Source: Monoplex corrugatus
Lineage: Eukaryota > Mollusca > Gastropoda > Littorinimorpha > Ranellidae
Assembly: GCA_030674185.1 (NCBI GenBank)
Contig: CM060315.1
Span: forward strand, 88,671,415-88,735,414
Length of the DNA: 64,000 nt
Direction: 5' to 3'
Of this stretch, positions 32,601 through 47,000 are shown in pieces. The number at the start of each line of letters is the position of its first letter. Within the stretch, counting starts at the first letter, position 1. The notes under the pieces are model-generated. The model had not been told where the DNA came from. It ran no database searches and was given only the letters and a program-made list of their open reading frames with translations. The translations under genes were made by a program, and so were the position numbers.

Positions 32601-35600
32601 CAGCCAGGAAATTCCCTGCTCTTTTCTATTTTTAACTGTGACAGGTATTTTTTAAATGCACAGACCAGAAGGAACACTGACCTGACTTTGCTTTTTGCAG
32701 ACCTGTTTACCTGTATGATATTCCAGTGATAGAATGCAGTACGACCATAGGCAAAAAAACCCCCAAAACAAAGAAAAGATTTCTTGCCGGTTATAGCTAG
32801 TTAAAAAAAACAACTTATTCATGTAAAAATGTTCTGGTTCCAGGAAGTCTTGGAAGTTGAAGAAAATCTGTGGATGAAAATATTTTGGCTGTGAAAGTGT
32901 GCAGAAAATGTTCAGATTTCTAATTTTTTCACCTCCACAAACATCACATTGCCTGTATCTACGTTCCTCTAAACCACTGTTGGCTGACAATAATTCTTCA
33001 TCAAGGATTCCAATTTTTTGAGACAAGAGTACACAAACCATAAACTTTGTCAGGGCAAGGCTGGAATTAAACCCCAGCACCTCAATGCCTAGCGGGTAGG
33101 TGAATATCTCGACCATGCAGCTACCTTTGTATTTCCCTTTACCAGTTCACCTGAATACTAATGTTCAGTGTATAACTAACGGATTCAAATCACATGAATG
33201 GAAGAATACCAGCTACCGTTTAAAATATATAAAAACATTATATGAAACATCACAAATCTTACAATGTGCAAATGATACTGCTCTGATGTTAGACAATATC
33301 ACTGCATGAAAAGAAATCTTTTTAGAGCAGATGCAGTGGGCAAGAAGGCAAGTCTAAATTTAAACGCAAGCAGACAAAAGTAATGCACCTAGAAGGAGAA
33401 GAAAGTCAAGCATACTGAGATATTTAAATCAACAAGACTGCATTAGAAGCTGTAAACAAGACTATATTAGAAAATGTAAGTGGCATTAGGTATTCAGGCT
33501 CAGTTCAAACTCATGATGGCCTCAAAGACATCAAAACAAGAATAGGAACAGCAAAACAGACAATGATCCAACTCAATAACATTTGGAAAAACATACCAAT
33601 AACAACAAAACTACCACCACCAACGAAACCAACAACAACAACAAAACCAACACAAACAGAAACAAAGCTGAAGCTGTGGAGGATGTTATGACTTTTTACC
33701 CAGACAATTTGCATATTATAGTAAGGGAGATTATGCTGAAAACACAGTTTAACCACTTTTCTAAGCAGATTTCTTTCCCCTTGACCGTCGCAGACTGTTG
33801 GAAATCTAGCTTTGGCTTGTTTTCTTGGTACCCAAAACAAAGTAATTTTGAAGAGTCAAAAGACTCTACGCCTGTATATAGTCATTTTTGGAAGAAATTT
33901 CATAAAAGCGGAACTCATAATGACTTCCAGTGAAGGATGCACATCCTGTGACATGTTGAGCGCAGTTTTGTGACATGGATATCCAATGGATTATGAGCAG
34001 CAGCTTGATAAGTCACGTGTGTGTACATCCAGACCATTTTAAATTTTTTTTTAGCTATTTGCATACTTTTCTCAATGATAAATCAGAATAAAATACAAGC
34101 AAGCATAATCAAGCGGCCTACACAGTTACAAAGTAGACATAATGACCTTTTTATACATATACAAGATGATAGGTTTATCATTGTTAGTTATCCTCCATGG
34201 TTTTTTAAAAAGTACCAAAAACTGTGCGTCTTGACAGTTTCAGCAGCCATTTTAGGGCGCGTCTCCAAACAGTGAACTTGAAAGCCTACTTTTCATGCAA
34301 CAGTGACTCTTCCTTCACGCACCAACCCCTTCACTTCCCTCCCCTCCTGGTGTGCGTGTGCTCTACTCTTAAGTTTCTGTCATTGTGGGTGAATGTTTTA
34401 GTGAATGATGAGTGTGTGCACTTTGATTCCATTTACATTTCTGTTGTTATCATTATTACTATTATCATTATCATCATTATTATTATTACTGTTATCATCA
34501 ATATGCTTGTATCATTATCATTACTAATATCATGATTATCACTATTTTGTTATTATTGTTATCACATTATCACAATTCTAATCATTATCATTCTTAGCAT
34601 TATCATTATTTTCATTACTGATATTATCATTCTTCTTCTGATGATGATTATTATCAATTTAGTATTAATACTACCATCATTATACTTGCAGGAAAAAAAA
34701 ACACCCAATGCCAAACACACACAACCTGCAAACACCCACACCAACGTACCTGTTCTTCACACTCTGATGCACGAATACGCTGTACTTCCTGTACGTATTC
34801 CACCCTGTTGACATACTCTAGAGGCTTTACATTCCCGTCTTTGTCCACACGCAGCGCCACCTGGTTGCCGTTGCTCAGAGTGAGGCTCCAGCCACGACCC
34901 AGGGCTGAGAAAGTTTCCTGATCCATGGTAGGTATACTGTCTATTAGCTGGACCTGAAAAAATAAACACATTGTTATAGTTTAACCCTGTAACCCCTTAA
35001 GTGCCAAAGTGTAAACAAAGAGGTAAATCGCCTGTGCCAGGGAATTTTAAACGTTTTGACTTAACCCTTTCGCTGCCAAAGTGTAAATAAAAAGGTGAAT
35101 CACCTGTGCCACGGAGTTTTAAACGTCTCGACTTAAAATTTAAAAAAAATTCATATCTCTTCATCCAGCCCAGAAAACCCCACAACACTATAAATTTTCT
35201 TGTTCAGTATAGTTTACAAACACACCAGGAGCAGCAGTACTTTCGTTTTTACGATCGCCAGTGCTAGTAATGTCCACTTCGACTCGTATCAGGGTCAAGT
35301 CCGACTTCGGACATCAACACCGAAATATCGCCTGCATGCGCTAAATTACCATCATTTTTGCTCTTATCGACAGACTGCAAATCAGAATCAGCTCCACAAG
35401 TAATGATTTCTGCAACTTCTTTTGCTGCAGAAGTTGTTTTTCAGGTCCGATCGACGCTCGGTGTCGAAGCGAGTCCGTCCGCCATTGTTTACACTCGCTG
35501 AATAGTAATCAGCTGTAGGGGGTCACAATTTCAACCGCACGGGCAGAAAAGACCATAAAACGTCACACAAACACAATTAGCATCAACATGTAGAGGGAAT

Positions 35601-38045
35601 ACTGAAGTTTCCGTTGATATTTCATACGTCACTGAAAGCGCTGTGGTTTTTTGGCTAAAAATAGGAAAAGTCGCCAACCGAATATTGGATCAGTGGCACT
35701 GAAGGCATACATTTCTTTCGACCGAATATTCGGTCGGAAGCACTGAACGGGTTAAACAAAAATTCATATCTCTTCATCCAGCCCAGAAAACCCCACAACA
35801 CTATATAAGGACACCAAAACATATATAAAAACAGGCACAAATTACCTAAAATTGCTTCCACATATCTCACATCTCACCTCCCTAGAGCCAAAAATGTACA
35901 TGTCCCCAATCATCAATCCTAAGAGAAATTATGTAAGACTTTATCAAAAACATACAGGTCTGCCCATGTTCATGTTTCAACTGTTTTGGTGGTGTCAGCT
36001 TAACCCTTTTGACTCCCGCACCCTATCTCCCAACTGCAAAAACTTAACCCTTTAACACATTCTGTACCGCGTCACGAGATCCTCGTGACTCAGCTGTCTC
36101 TTTCCATGGACCGCGTCATGAGGATTTCGTGCCCTGAACCGTAGTTTCAGTTTCGAGTTTATAAATAGAAAATGACCACATTGCTGACGTAATCCTTTTC
36201 CGGCAAAGGCAGTATACTATTCTCATTTCCTTTCTGCATTTACACGTTTGAAGTGGCAAAAATGGCAAAAAACAGGCGCAATTTGAGTGTTTCTGAAGTC
36301 ATCTCCTAACATTACTTGGTCAACAGTTAGTACAGTGACCTATTTTCTTGGTAGGAAAAGGGTTAATTCTCTCACCCTCTTCACCAGCTTCATGCAGGAA
36401 GCTGGCATATAAGGTCAGAGAATCAAAGAGTTAAGTTTTTGCTTTGCTAGCATCGTTGACAATGCAGGAAGCTGGTCGATAGGGTGAGGGAGTTAAAGGG
36501 TTAAGTTTTTGCTTTGCTAGTATGGTTGACAAACCTGGATGCCTGTGGACAGGGTGTGGGAGTAAAAGGGTTAAGTATACAAAACATACATAAAAACTTG
36601 TCTACAGTACCTAAAATTGCCACATTTCCTTCCGTAAAGCTAAAAATGTAATTAGTACATGTATTTAATAAACCAGATAAGCGTGACAGGAAAGAGGAAA
36701 TTTCCAGGACAAATTTCCAGAAGATGGGGATACTATTTATATGGAAAGATCCCCTGACATCCCCTGGGGGCTTTAATATTTGTTTTAACCCTCTGACTCC
36801 CGCACCCTGCCCACCAGCATCCTGCATTGCCAACCATGCCAGCAAAGCAAAAACTGAACCCTTTGAGTCCCTCGCCCTATCCACCATCTCCCTATGAGAA
36901 GCTGGTGGATAGGGTAAAGGAGTCAAAGGGTTATGTTTTTGTAGTTGGTGGACAGGGTGCAGGAGTCAAAGGGTTAAACCTTGTCAGCAGTCACTGTTTT
37001 TGAAAAACGGAATGGCATTGTATTATCTAGCAGTCTCGGAGCTCCCTGTTTGATCAAAAATACCTGAAGAACCAGACCCTTTTCGGTTCTTACTTTGCCC
37101 GATTATCAAGTTCCTATGTGCGATCTCACTCCCAGGTCGTACTCTATCCCGGTCTTCCTGCCCCAAAATGTATTTTTCTCCTTTCTTTTTCCCAGTTTGG
37201 TATTTGATCCATTATGGCCTTCAGCCCACTGACCTTTGTCAAGTGTAGACTACAGACAACGAAAAGACATCATCATCATCCATCTCCATTGCTGTGGACG
37301 ACAGTGGGAGCTCCACTCTTTGTCACGAAGGAATGCCAGGTGACATGGTCTCTGCTCCTGTGTATGACGTCATGGAGCCCCAGTTTGCAGGCATCAGCGA
37401 ACGATTTTGCTGGCCTTCCTTGTTTTCCCTTTGCCTCGGCTCTCCCCTGCAGGACTAATGTCATCAAGTCGGTTCTTGTGTTTCTGTTCATGTGCCCGAT
37501 ATACTTCAGTTTTCTTTTGTTGATCTCTGGGAGTATTTTACGTTGGACAGCTAATTCCTTTAGCACGCTTTCGTTGGTTCTTTTGTCTGTCTATTTTACT
37601 CTGAGAAGACGCCATAGAACCACATTTCTGCAGCATTTACTTTATTTTCATCATCGTTCTTTAAAGTTCAGGTTTCACATCCGTACATGACAATCGGCCA
37701 AATCTAGCAGCATAAAATTCTTATTTTCAGTTTCGTTGGTATCCTCTGTCTTTCCATATGTACAAAAAGGACACAAAGAACAAATACACAAAACTTCTTT
37801 GCTGTCTTTTATGTTGTCTTTTGTGTATGCTTGACAAAAGGACGTTTGGGCCGGTCTTGCTTTGTGTATCATACACACATTACTATTTCTATTTTCTGTG
37901 TGCTTGAACAATGCCAATCACTTTGATTTAACCCTCTGACTCCTGCAGGAAGCTGGTAGATAGGGTGAGGGAGTCAAAGAGATAAGTTTTTGCTGTTGGT
38001 GGGTTGGGTGTGGGAGTCAAAGGGTTAAACAATAAATAAACAAAC

Positions 38046-38085
<40 letters not shown>

Positions 38086-41000
38086 CACACACACACACAC
38101 ACACACACACACCACACACAACACACAGAGACATATACACACACACAGAGGGAACACCATCACAAACAAGTCAGACAAGACCAGACCTCACCTCAGCAGA
38201 ATCAACAGACTGGAAATCTCGTGTCCAAGACGTTGCTTCCCCTACCAGCTTTTTCCACACGAACATGGGCAGCGATAAAACCTATCAGACAGACAAAATG
38301 GAAAAACATGAAGCTCTTGAGATGACTTTTCCTTGAGCTAAAACTGTGATACATTGCGTCTATTCTTCTAGAAAACTGTTTTACTGTTTATTGTTTTTGT
38401 TGTTTAAAGCCCAACCGACTGCGTAGAGCCATATCAGGGCTATAACCGCTTCAAAGCACATACAAAACTTCAACAGGAAAAAAAAAAACAAATATCAATG
38501 CATCTGTGCACATAATCTAAGGAGATGCCCCTGGGTCAACCACTCTGTCCAATTCATCGCACAGGGGATTTTAAAAAACACACCTGAATGCAAATTCAAA
38601 CATATGTAAAGACACAAAAACATACAAAATTGGGAAGATTATCCAAACATACTTCCGCATATCTCATTTCCCTAGAGCCAAAAATGCACTTAATACTGGA
38701 CAAAGCAGCAAGGAAGTTTCAGTCTTTTTCTCCTAATTTTTGTATTTGCTGTTTGTTTGTTTGTGATCTTACATTCACACTTGACAAAGGGCCAGTTGGC
38801 CGAAAATTTGCGCCTGTCTTGTCTGGATGTATTAAATACGTATTCCGATTCTATTTTCATGTTTTTCTGGTTCCTGTGTGTACATACTTTCATGTTTTCT
38901 TGGTGAAATATCTTACTTTATATATGGAAGTTGATATTTTATCATAAATCTTTTTTTCCCCCCACTTTTTTGACATTGTGTATGTTTTTAACGTATCATT
39001 AAGTTAAATATCACTCCTTCTTTGTTTGTTTTTCAGGCTTCCATTACTTTCTTCTTTTCCTTGGATTTTCTGTCTGTAAACTGTTTTCCTTCTACTGCTA
39101 TTGTTATTGCTATTATTATGTTAAAAAAATTGTTCAAACACACACACACACACTGACTCTCTCTCTCTCTCCCTCCCCCCTCTCTCTCCCTCCCTCTCTC
39201 TCACCAGATTTTCCTTGCTGCGGAAGCAGGCCCCCATGAGTTTACCAATCCACTCAAACTTGTCCCAGTCTTGGCAGGCGCTGCTGGGGACGTACACATC
39301 ACGGTTGGTGTTGCTGTCTTCCTGGGTCTGTAAACATCAACAAACAGCCACATCATATCAACACCACCATTTATACACCATTCTTGTACAGTTTGTAAGA
39401 GGAATACCATTTCAATCATGTTAAAGGCAGATAAGGCTACGTGCTGTATTGATTGAGGCGGGGCTTTCTGTGATCTGATTATATAAAATGTTGGCGTGAA
39501 AAGTTCATGTTTAGTGGCTGGTGGTGTTTCTTTGTTTTTTTCATTTTGTGTGTCGTCTGTATATCTCAGGTTGGTGATGTTTCTTCCTCCAATTTTAATT
39601 CTCATCTCTTCTAAATCTGCCTCTCTGATGACCTGCTCTGAACATAAGTTTAAAAGATGGGGCGAAAGGATGCAGCCCTGCCTAACTCCTTTTTCAATGC
39701 CAAAATATTCGCAGTGTGCACCATTCCATCTCATGGTCGCTTTTTGGTCTTCGTATAATCTGTAATAAGTGACACCAAATGTCTGGGAAGCCCATTTTTG
39801 CCACTGTGTTAAACAGTTGATGGTGTATAACACTGTCAAAAGCTGTGCCTTAATCGATAAAGGTAATGAAAGCCTTTTGTTCATTGTTCCTTACTTTTTC
39901 TATCAAAATCTGTGAGACAATTAACATGTCTGTTGTGCCTCTGTTGGATCTGTAACCAGCCTGAGAGTCAGAGAGTTCTTCTTCTGCTTTTTGTTTCATT
40001 CTGTTCAGTATGATGATTAGCAGTACTTTACCGGTGTGGCTGATTAGGGTTATGGTTCTATAGTTACCACAGCCCTTGGTGTTCCCATTTTTATATCATC
40101 ATCATCATCAGGTGCCCTGCCGCATGGCGTTGGCGATTATGGACTTCCATCTGTCTCTATCACTTGTTGCCTCAAGCATCTCTTCCACCCTCTTTGTCCC
40201 CAACCACTCTGCAAGTCCTTCTAGTATCTTCTCCCTGGGTCTACTCGGTGCTCTCTTTCCCTCCAGCTTTCCCGTTGTGACCAGGTGCTCCAATTCCCCT
40301 TTCCTCATAAAATGGCCTATGAATGTTCCCTGTCTTTTCCTAATCTTCCTTATGAATGATCTACTTGTGTCTGCCTCCATTAAGACTGTCTCGTTTGTTT
40401 TCTTTGCTGTCCATGGAACTCTCAACATTCTTCTTAGAAACCACATCTCGGCTGCCTCAATCTTGTTCTGGCTCTGCTTGTTGATTGTCCATGCCTCGCA
40501 ACCGTACAACAGTATCGGTTCTATATAACATTCAAGAACTCTCTTCTTGATGTTAATTGATAGGCATTTGTTGGTAAGAATGCTTTTCATCTTCTTGAAT
40601 GCTGTTTTGGCTTGGTCGATTCTGCTGGCCACCTCTGATGCGCATCTGCCGTCTGGTGAGATGATCGTTCCCAGGTATTTAAACTTATCAATCTGTCTCA
40701 AGGTTGTGCCGTTTGCTGTTATTTTGCATGAGGGGATTTCATTTCATTTTTATATAGCATGACAAATTCTTGTAGCTTCCAGTTATCCGGCCATTCACAC
40801 GATTCCCATATTCTTGTACATAGATGATGTAAGGCAGTTACACCTGCTTGCATCATGATTATCATCCCCCATTATCATGAGATCACCAATCATCACAGCA
40901 TCATAAAAACTATCCCAGGTGGCCGTTCATGCCCTGACCTCATGGTGACCTCAGTATCAGTTTCCTCAAGCACTTCTGTTCCTGTAGTAAGTCCAGGTTG

Positions 41001-44000
41001 GAGTCTTGGGTCTCCATGTCACTAGTGGGGTGTGTCGCTGGAAGGGTTTATTCATATTTACATTCATATTTCTCTTGTCACAGTGGCTTTACCATGTGAA
41101 ACTTGGGTCGCTCTGCCCTTTGAGAGTGTGTTGCTGCAGTGCAGTGCCACCCAGTTTTTGTTGTTGACCAGACTTTATAAAGACAAGATGACTAACTGGC
41201 CTTCAAGGGGAGGGACCTGGCAAATCAACCTTCCTCTCCAATGTTTTATACCAGGGCAGCTGAAGGAGAGTCCTGCTCTTCACGATTTTCAACTGCCATG
41301 GGATCTTTAGCGTGTGCAGACCATAAGGCACACACTTCTGACTCATTTTTCATCGCCTTCCAATAGAATGAACGTTCAGTTTGATTTTCCCGTCAAACTG
41401 AGGAGAAAGGCCAAGGTTTCCATAGGGAAACAAACCCTGGAACCTTGAGTCTAGTTACTGGCAGGCGAACGTCTGAACCATTCTGACACTCTTCTCCTTG
41501 AATGTGAATAGTAGGGTCTGTCGATGGAGGAGCTTGGTGGGTCTTCTTACCATGGTGTCTCTCATTCAAGTCTGGATCTGCCATTGAGCATTAACTATCA
41601 TTAGTAGCGGCCTTCTAGTCTAAACTTGAATGCCAAGAAAACAAAAGTGCTACATATCAAAGGCAAAGACACTGAAAACAATCAAGACAGCACAATTAAC
41701 AAAGTTCCTTTAGAAAATGTTAAGGATTTCAAATATCTTGGCTCTGTAAAAACTGATGATGGAACCTGCTCCAAAGACATAAAAATATAAAATGGAATGG
41801 CAAAGCAAAAAATGGTCCAACTCAACAACATCTGGAAAGACAGAGGCATACCAAATGGCCTGAAAGTTAGAATTCTAAAATGTTTGATCTGGCCAGTCAT
41901 GATTTATGGCTGCGAAGCTTGGACTCTAAGAAAAACTGACTGCAGAAGAATTGAAGAAGCAGCAGAGAGAGATGTGGTTTTATCGGAGACTACTATGTGT
42001 CAAATGGACAGACAGAAGAACAAAGTGTCCTGGAAGAACTTGATACCACCAGAAAACTACTAGCAGACATCATTAAGAGAAGACTAAAATACATTGGCCA
42101 TGTGTCACGCAGCAAGAACACAGACCTCATGGCAACCATTTTTCAAGGAAAAACAGTGGCAAAAAGGAAGAAAGGCAGACCTCCAATCTCACACATTGAG
42201 AACATAACCAACATCAGTGGCCTAAATATTCAAGAAATTGTCCACAAAAGTCACGACAGAGCGGCCTGGAGGGAGATGGTGGTGTCCAGGTGTGCAGCGG
42301 CCAACACCGAACCCGGTGACACTGACAGGTGAGGTGAGACAGGTGAGTAGGGGCCTTAGTCAGCAAAGTCCATGGATAGCTGAATCAGAACAGGCACTGT
42401 TAAACTCCAATGAAGTCACCCAGCAACAGTGTATGGTTTCCTCAGGTGGGTGGCTCCATGGTGGCTTGACATCTCTGGCTCCTGTGGGATTCCTGGCACT
42501 GGGACTTTGATTGAATGGTCTTGGAGTTGGTGATGTGTACCGAGGAGATGGAACAAGTGGTTTAGGATCAACACCATTGTTATTATTATTATTGTTTAAA
42601 GCCCTGCTGACAGCGCAGAGCCTTATCACGGCTACAACCGCTTCAAAACCTAAGGACATGCCCCCAGCGTTGACCACTACGTCCAATTTATTGCACTGGG
42701 GATTTAAAAAACACACCTGAATACAAATATTAGTATACCTAAGGACACCAAAACATATATAAAAAAGGGCCTAAGTTACCTAAAATTGCTTCCACATATC
42801 TCACCTCCCTAGAGCCAAAACTGCACTTACTACATGAACCCAATTATCAATCCTAAGAAACGGTATGTAAGCTTTATAGAACACATACAGGTGAATGGAC
42901 CATTAAGGCAGAAAATGATGGGAAGAGATGGCAGAAAGCAAAGGAACAAGGCAGAAACAAAGAGAGTGACAGAAAAGAGTAAACTTCTAGCATAGAATTT
43001 CCATAAGGTGGGGATACTATTTATACTGAAAGAGCCCCCGGCATCCCCACAGGGAGGGGGGAGGGGATCAACACCACTGAGGTGTTACAGCAGTTAGCAA
43101 CAGAAAAGACAAAAGTTGGACACACAATTCACCCACCTGGTTAGGGGCCCTGATGAAGTAGGGGAGGGGGATGGGGCAGTCGGCGGTGGTGGGACATAAC
43201 TCCTCTGCGACGTCCGACAGACTGTCCCGGAAACCCCCACCCTGGTCGATGATTCCCTCCGCCAAGAACTTGCATTCCCACCACTGGTCATTGCGTGCTG
43301 ACCACCTGGGGACAGAACAAAGGGGTCAAGGTCGTCCCACAACTCCAAGGTCACAGGCTAGTAAGATGGTAGAGATCCCAACTATTCTCCAGGACAGCAT
43401 AACTTCTTAAAATAATTTTCTTCAATGTTCCAATGTATACATGTCATTTTGCCCACACTGTGCAGGCCATATGTTGCTGCACGGTCTGCATACTCCATCG
43501 TTGTGGGTGTGTATGCTGGGTGTTTTCATGTTTCCATAAGTCACCAGACACTGACGTGACTTACAGTTTCAGTTTCTCAAGATGACGTCTCTGCGCTCAG
43601 AATGAATTCTGTATGCACTATTGTCACAGGTGCCATGTCATGGAGAAAATGCAGAACAATCACGGCACAAGCCTCAAGCCTGCACATAAACCCATAAGCT
43701 GGCCAGGTTCTGAGGTCCTACCTAGATAGTTCCAAAACCCTGAGGTCGTAGGGGAGTGAGGTGATAGAGATCTCAACTTCTTCTGGGGCCAGCACCACGA
43801 GGGTGGCGCTCATCCCCTCTCCCTTGCTTCAAATTCAGGTGCATATTCACATTTTTTTACCAAGACTTCAGAAAGGCAAGAAGGTTAATTGGTCTTCTTG
43901 GGGTGGGGCCTGGGAAATCAACCTATCTCTCCAATGTTTTATACCATGGTCTTCTTGGGGTGGGACCTGGGAAATCAACCTATCTCTCCAATGTTTTATA

Positions 44001-47000
44001 CCAAGGCAGCCGGGCAATGTCCTGCTCTTCACGATTCTCAACTGCCGTGGGATCTCTAGCGTGCGCAGCCAGGAGGCACACGAATCTGACTCGTTTTTCG
44101 TCCGCTTCCAAAGGACTAGACGTTCAGGTTGACTTTCTGGTCAAACTGAGGAGAAACGTCAAGGCCTCTACAGGGAGCGAACCCTGGAACCTTGAGCTTA
44201 GTTACTGGCAGGCGAATATCTGAACCATTCTGCCACTCTTCTCCCTGCAGCCGCCAATCTCCCAGCTAACTTACAGGATCTGTAACATATGTATTTGATG
44301 TTCTGCATATGTATACATCTGAAGAGGGTTTAGATACTAGCAGGTCTGTGCACATGCTGACCAGAAAAAATCTTCACCCTTTACCTACAAGTAAGGAGGT
44401 ACCCAGGCAGGATCGAACCCTGACTTTCCAACTGAAAGTCTCACATCTTGCCCACTGGACTACTGATCCATCTGACAGCGACATGAGGGCAGTGCCCATC
44501 TCTGTTGCTGCTTTACCTTCCCCAAGCCTGAACAGGGTTAGGTACCTGTACACAGCTGGGAGGACTGGAGGCCACAGGCATAAAAAAAAGCCATTCCTGA
44601 GCTAGACTTGAACCCTTGTGATCAGAGAGGAAGGTGGACGTTTTACCTTTACGCCAAAAAGACCATAAATGTATGAATATGGTTATCATCATCATCATCA
44701 TCACCATCACTGTTGTTGTTATCCTTATCATTACTATTGCTGTTATCATCAATATTAGTATTATTGTTACCAACATCATCATCACCATTATCTCTATTAT
44801 TATTATCATTATCATCAATATTAGTATTATTGTTACCACCACCATCATCACCACTCATAAATCATCATCATCATCATCATTGTTATCATCAATATTTGTA
44901 TCATTGTTACCAATATCATCATCATCATCAGTGTCATCTCTATTATTATCATCAATATTAGTATTACTGTTACCATCACCATCTTTATTATTATTGTTGC
45001 TGTTGTCATCAATATTAGTATTATTGTTGCCATCATCATCATCATCAGTATTATTACCACTACCATCATAATCATCATCAACATTACTATCATTATTATT
45101 ACTATTATTATTACTGTTATTATTATCACTATCATTACCATTATTATTTCTACGATGTCCCTATTAGCATTCTATTGCCATCATCAATGTTTAAAGCCTA
45201 GCCAACAGCTCACAGCCATATCAGAGCTGTAACCATCTAAAACAAAACACACATCTAAACACACTGATGACCATGGAAAAAAAAAGGAACTTGGAAAGAA
45301 AACAAAGCAAACATATCATTGCAGTCATACAGATACTCTAAGAAGATGGCCCTGACATTGGCCACTCTGCCAACTTTATCACCTGATGGATTGAAAAAAA
45401 ACAACCATGAATACAAAACATCAACATAACCAAGTACACAAAAAACACATAAAAAAACAAAAAACACACAAAAAAACAAAAAACAGACATAAAAACTGAC
45501 CTGGGGGCACCTAAAATTGCCACTGAATGGTTTACATCTCTTAAGTAATTTATACATGTACCCAATCGTCAATCCTAACAGACAGAAAGTATGTACAACT
45601 GAATGAACCAGCAAGGCAGAAAATGATATATAGGAAGAGATGAAACAAATGTGACTGCCTGCGTTCAAGCAAACAGGAACCAGAAAAAACACAAAAAATG
45701 AATCAGAACTTGTATTTAATACAACTAGACAAGACAAGCACAAATTTTCAGCCAACCGGACTTTGTCAAGCGTAAGATCACAAACAAACAAACACCAAAT
45801 ACAAAAAATCAGGAGAAAAAGACTGAAACTTCCATGCTGCATCGTTCAGCGTGAGTTAAGGACTAAACTGACTAAAATGATTTTCATAACGTGTTTGTAA
45901 GTAAATATGATTTCAGAATAGAAGTGAGATGAATTCTGCGATTTGAAAAGTGGTCATTCCATATTAATATTGTTTTAACCTGAAGAGGATTCAGGGCTAA
46001 AATTAAAAACTGTGATGCACTAAGAGCAGTTTTTGGAATGTAAAGTATCTTGTGGCTACTATACAGTAACAACACCATAGACAGGAAAGACAGAGAATCC
46101 CATATCACAGATAAACTTGGAACATGCAAGCCACATGGTCTCAAGGACAAACCATAAAGATTTCCTCAACAGAATTCAGTATAATGCCACATCATGTGCT
46201 TTCATCAGGACATGGCTCTTTGTGCATGTACTCTTACCTTGGTGTGTATGAGTGTGTATGTGTATTCACTTCATGTATATTTTATGTTTATACTGCTTCG
46301 ATGAATTCATGCATACAATCTTCTTTTAATGTGCCCTTGAGTCCACATGTTTTACCTTGATGATGATTTACTGAAATAGACCATATTATCACCATTTTCC
46401 CATCCCAGTGAGGTCTTGGCTTTGTGGCTGCACATATGTTTTTTATATTTCTATTTTATTTCATTATAGTTTTTTAAATAAAATCTGTTTTAATTCTTGT
46501 TTCACAAGACAGGCTCAGCCGCGTCTGATTAAGGGTATTTTCTCTGGGTACTCCGGTTTTCCCTTCAGCCCCTTGGCTGTTGGTGTAGGATGTTTTTCTT
46601 CCTATTCCAAGGTCAGACTGGATTCGTTGCACTACACATGATCCGCTTACATCAGCCATACCTCTTGATTACATATTTTCCCATTCAGTCGATCATATGC
46701 TTATATTTTCTATTATGTATTATTTAATACTAAAATACTTTACACTCCAAAAACTACTCTTAGCTAGTGCATCACAGTTTTAATTTTAGCCCTGGACCCT
46801 CTTCAGGATAAAACAATATTGATATGGCATGACCACTTTTCAAATTGTAGAATTAATCTCACTTCCACTCTGACATCATATTTCTCACAAACACATCATG
46901 ATGTCATTTTAGTTTGGTGTTTGTTCGTTTGTGATCTTACGCTTGACAAAGGCCAGTTGGCCGAAAATTTGCGCCTGTCTTGTCTGGTTGTAATAAATAC

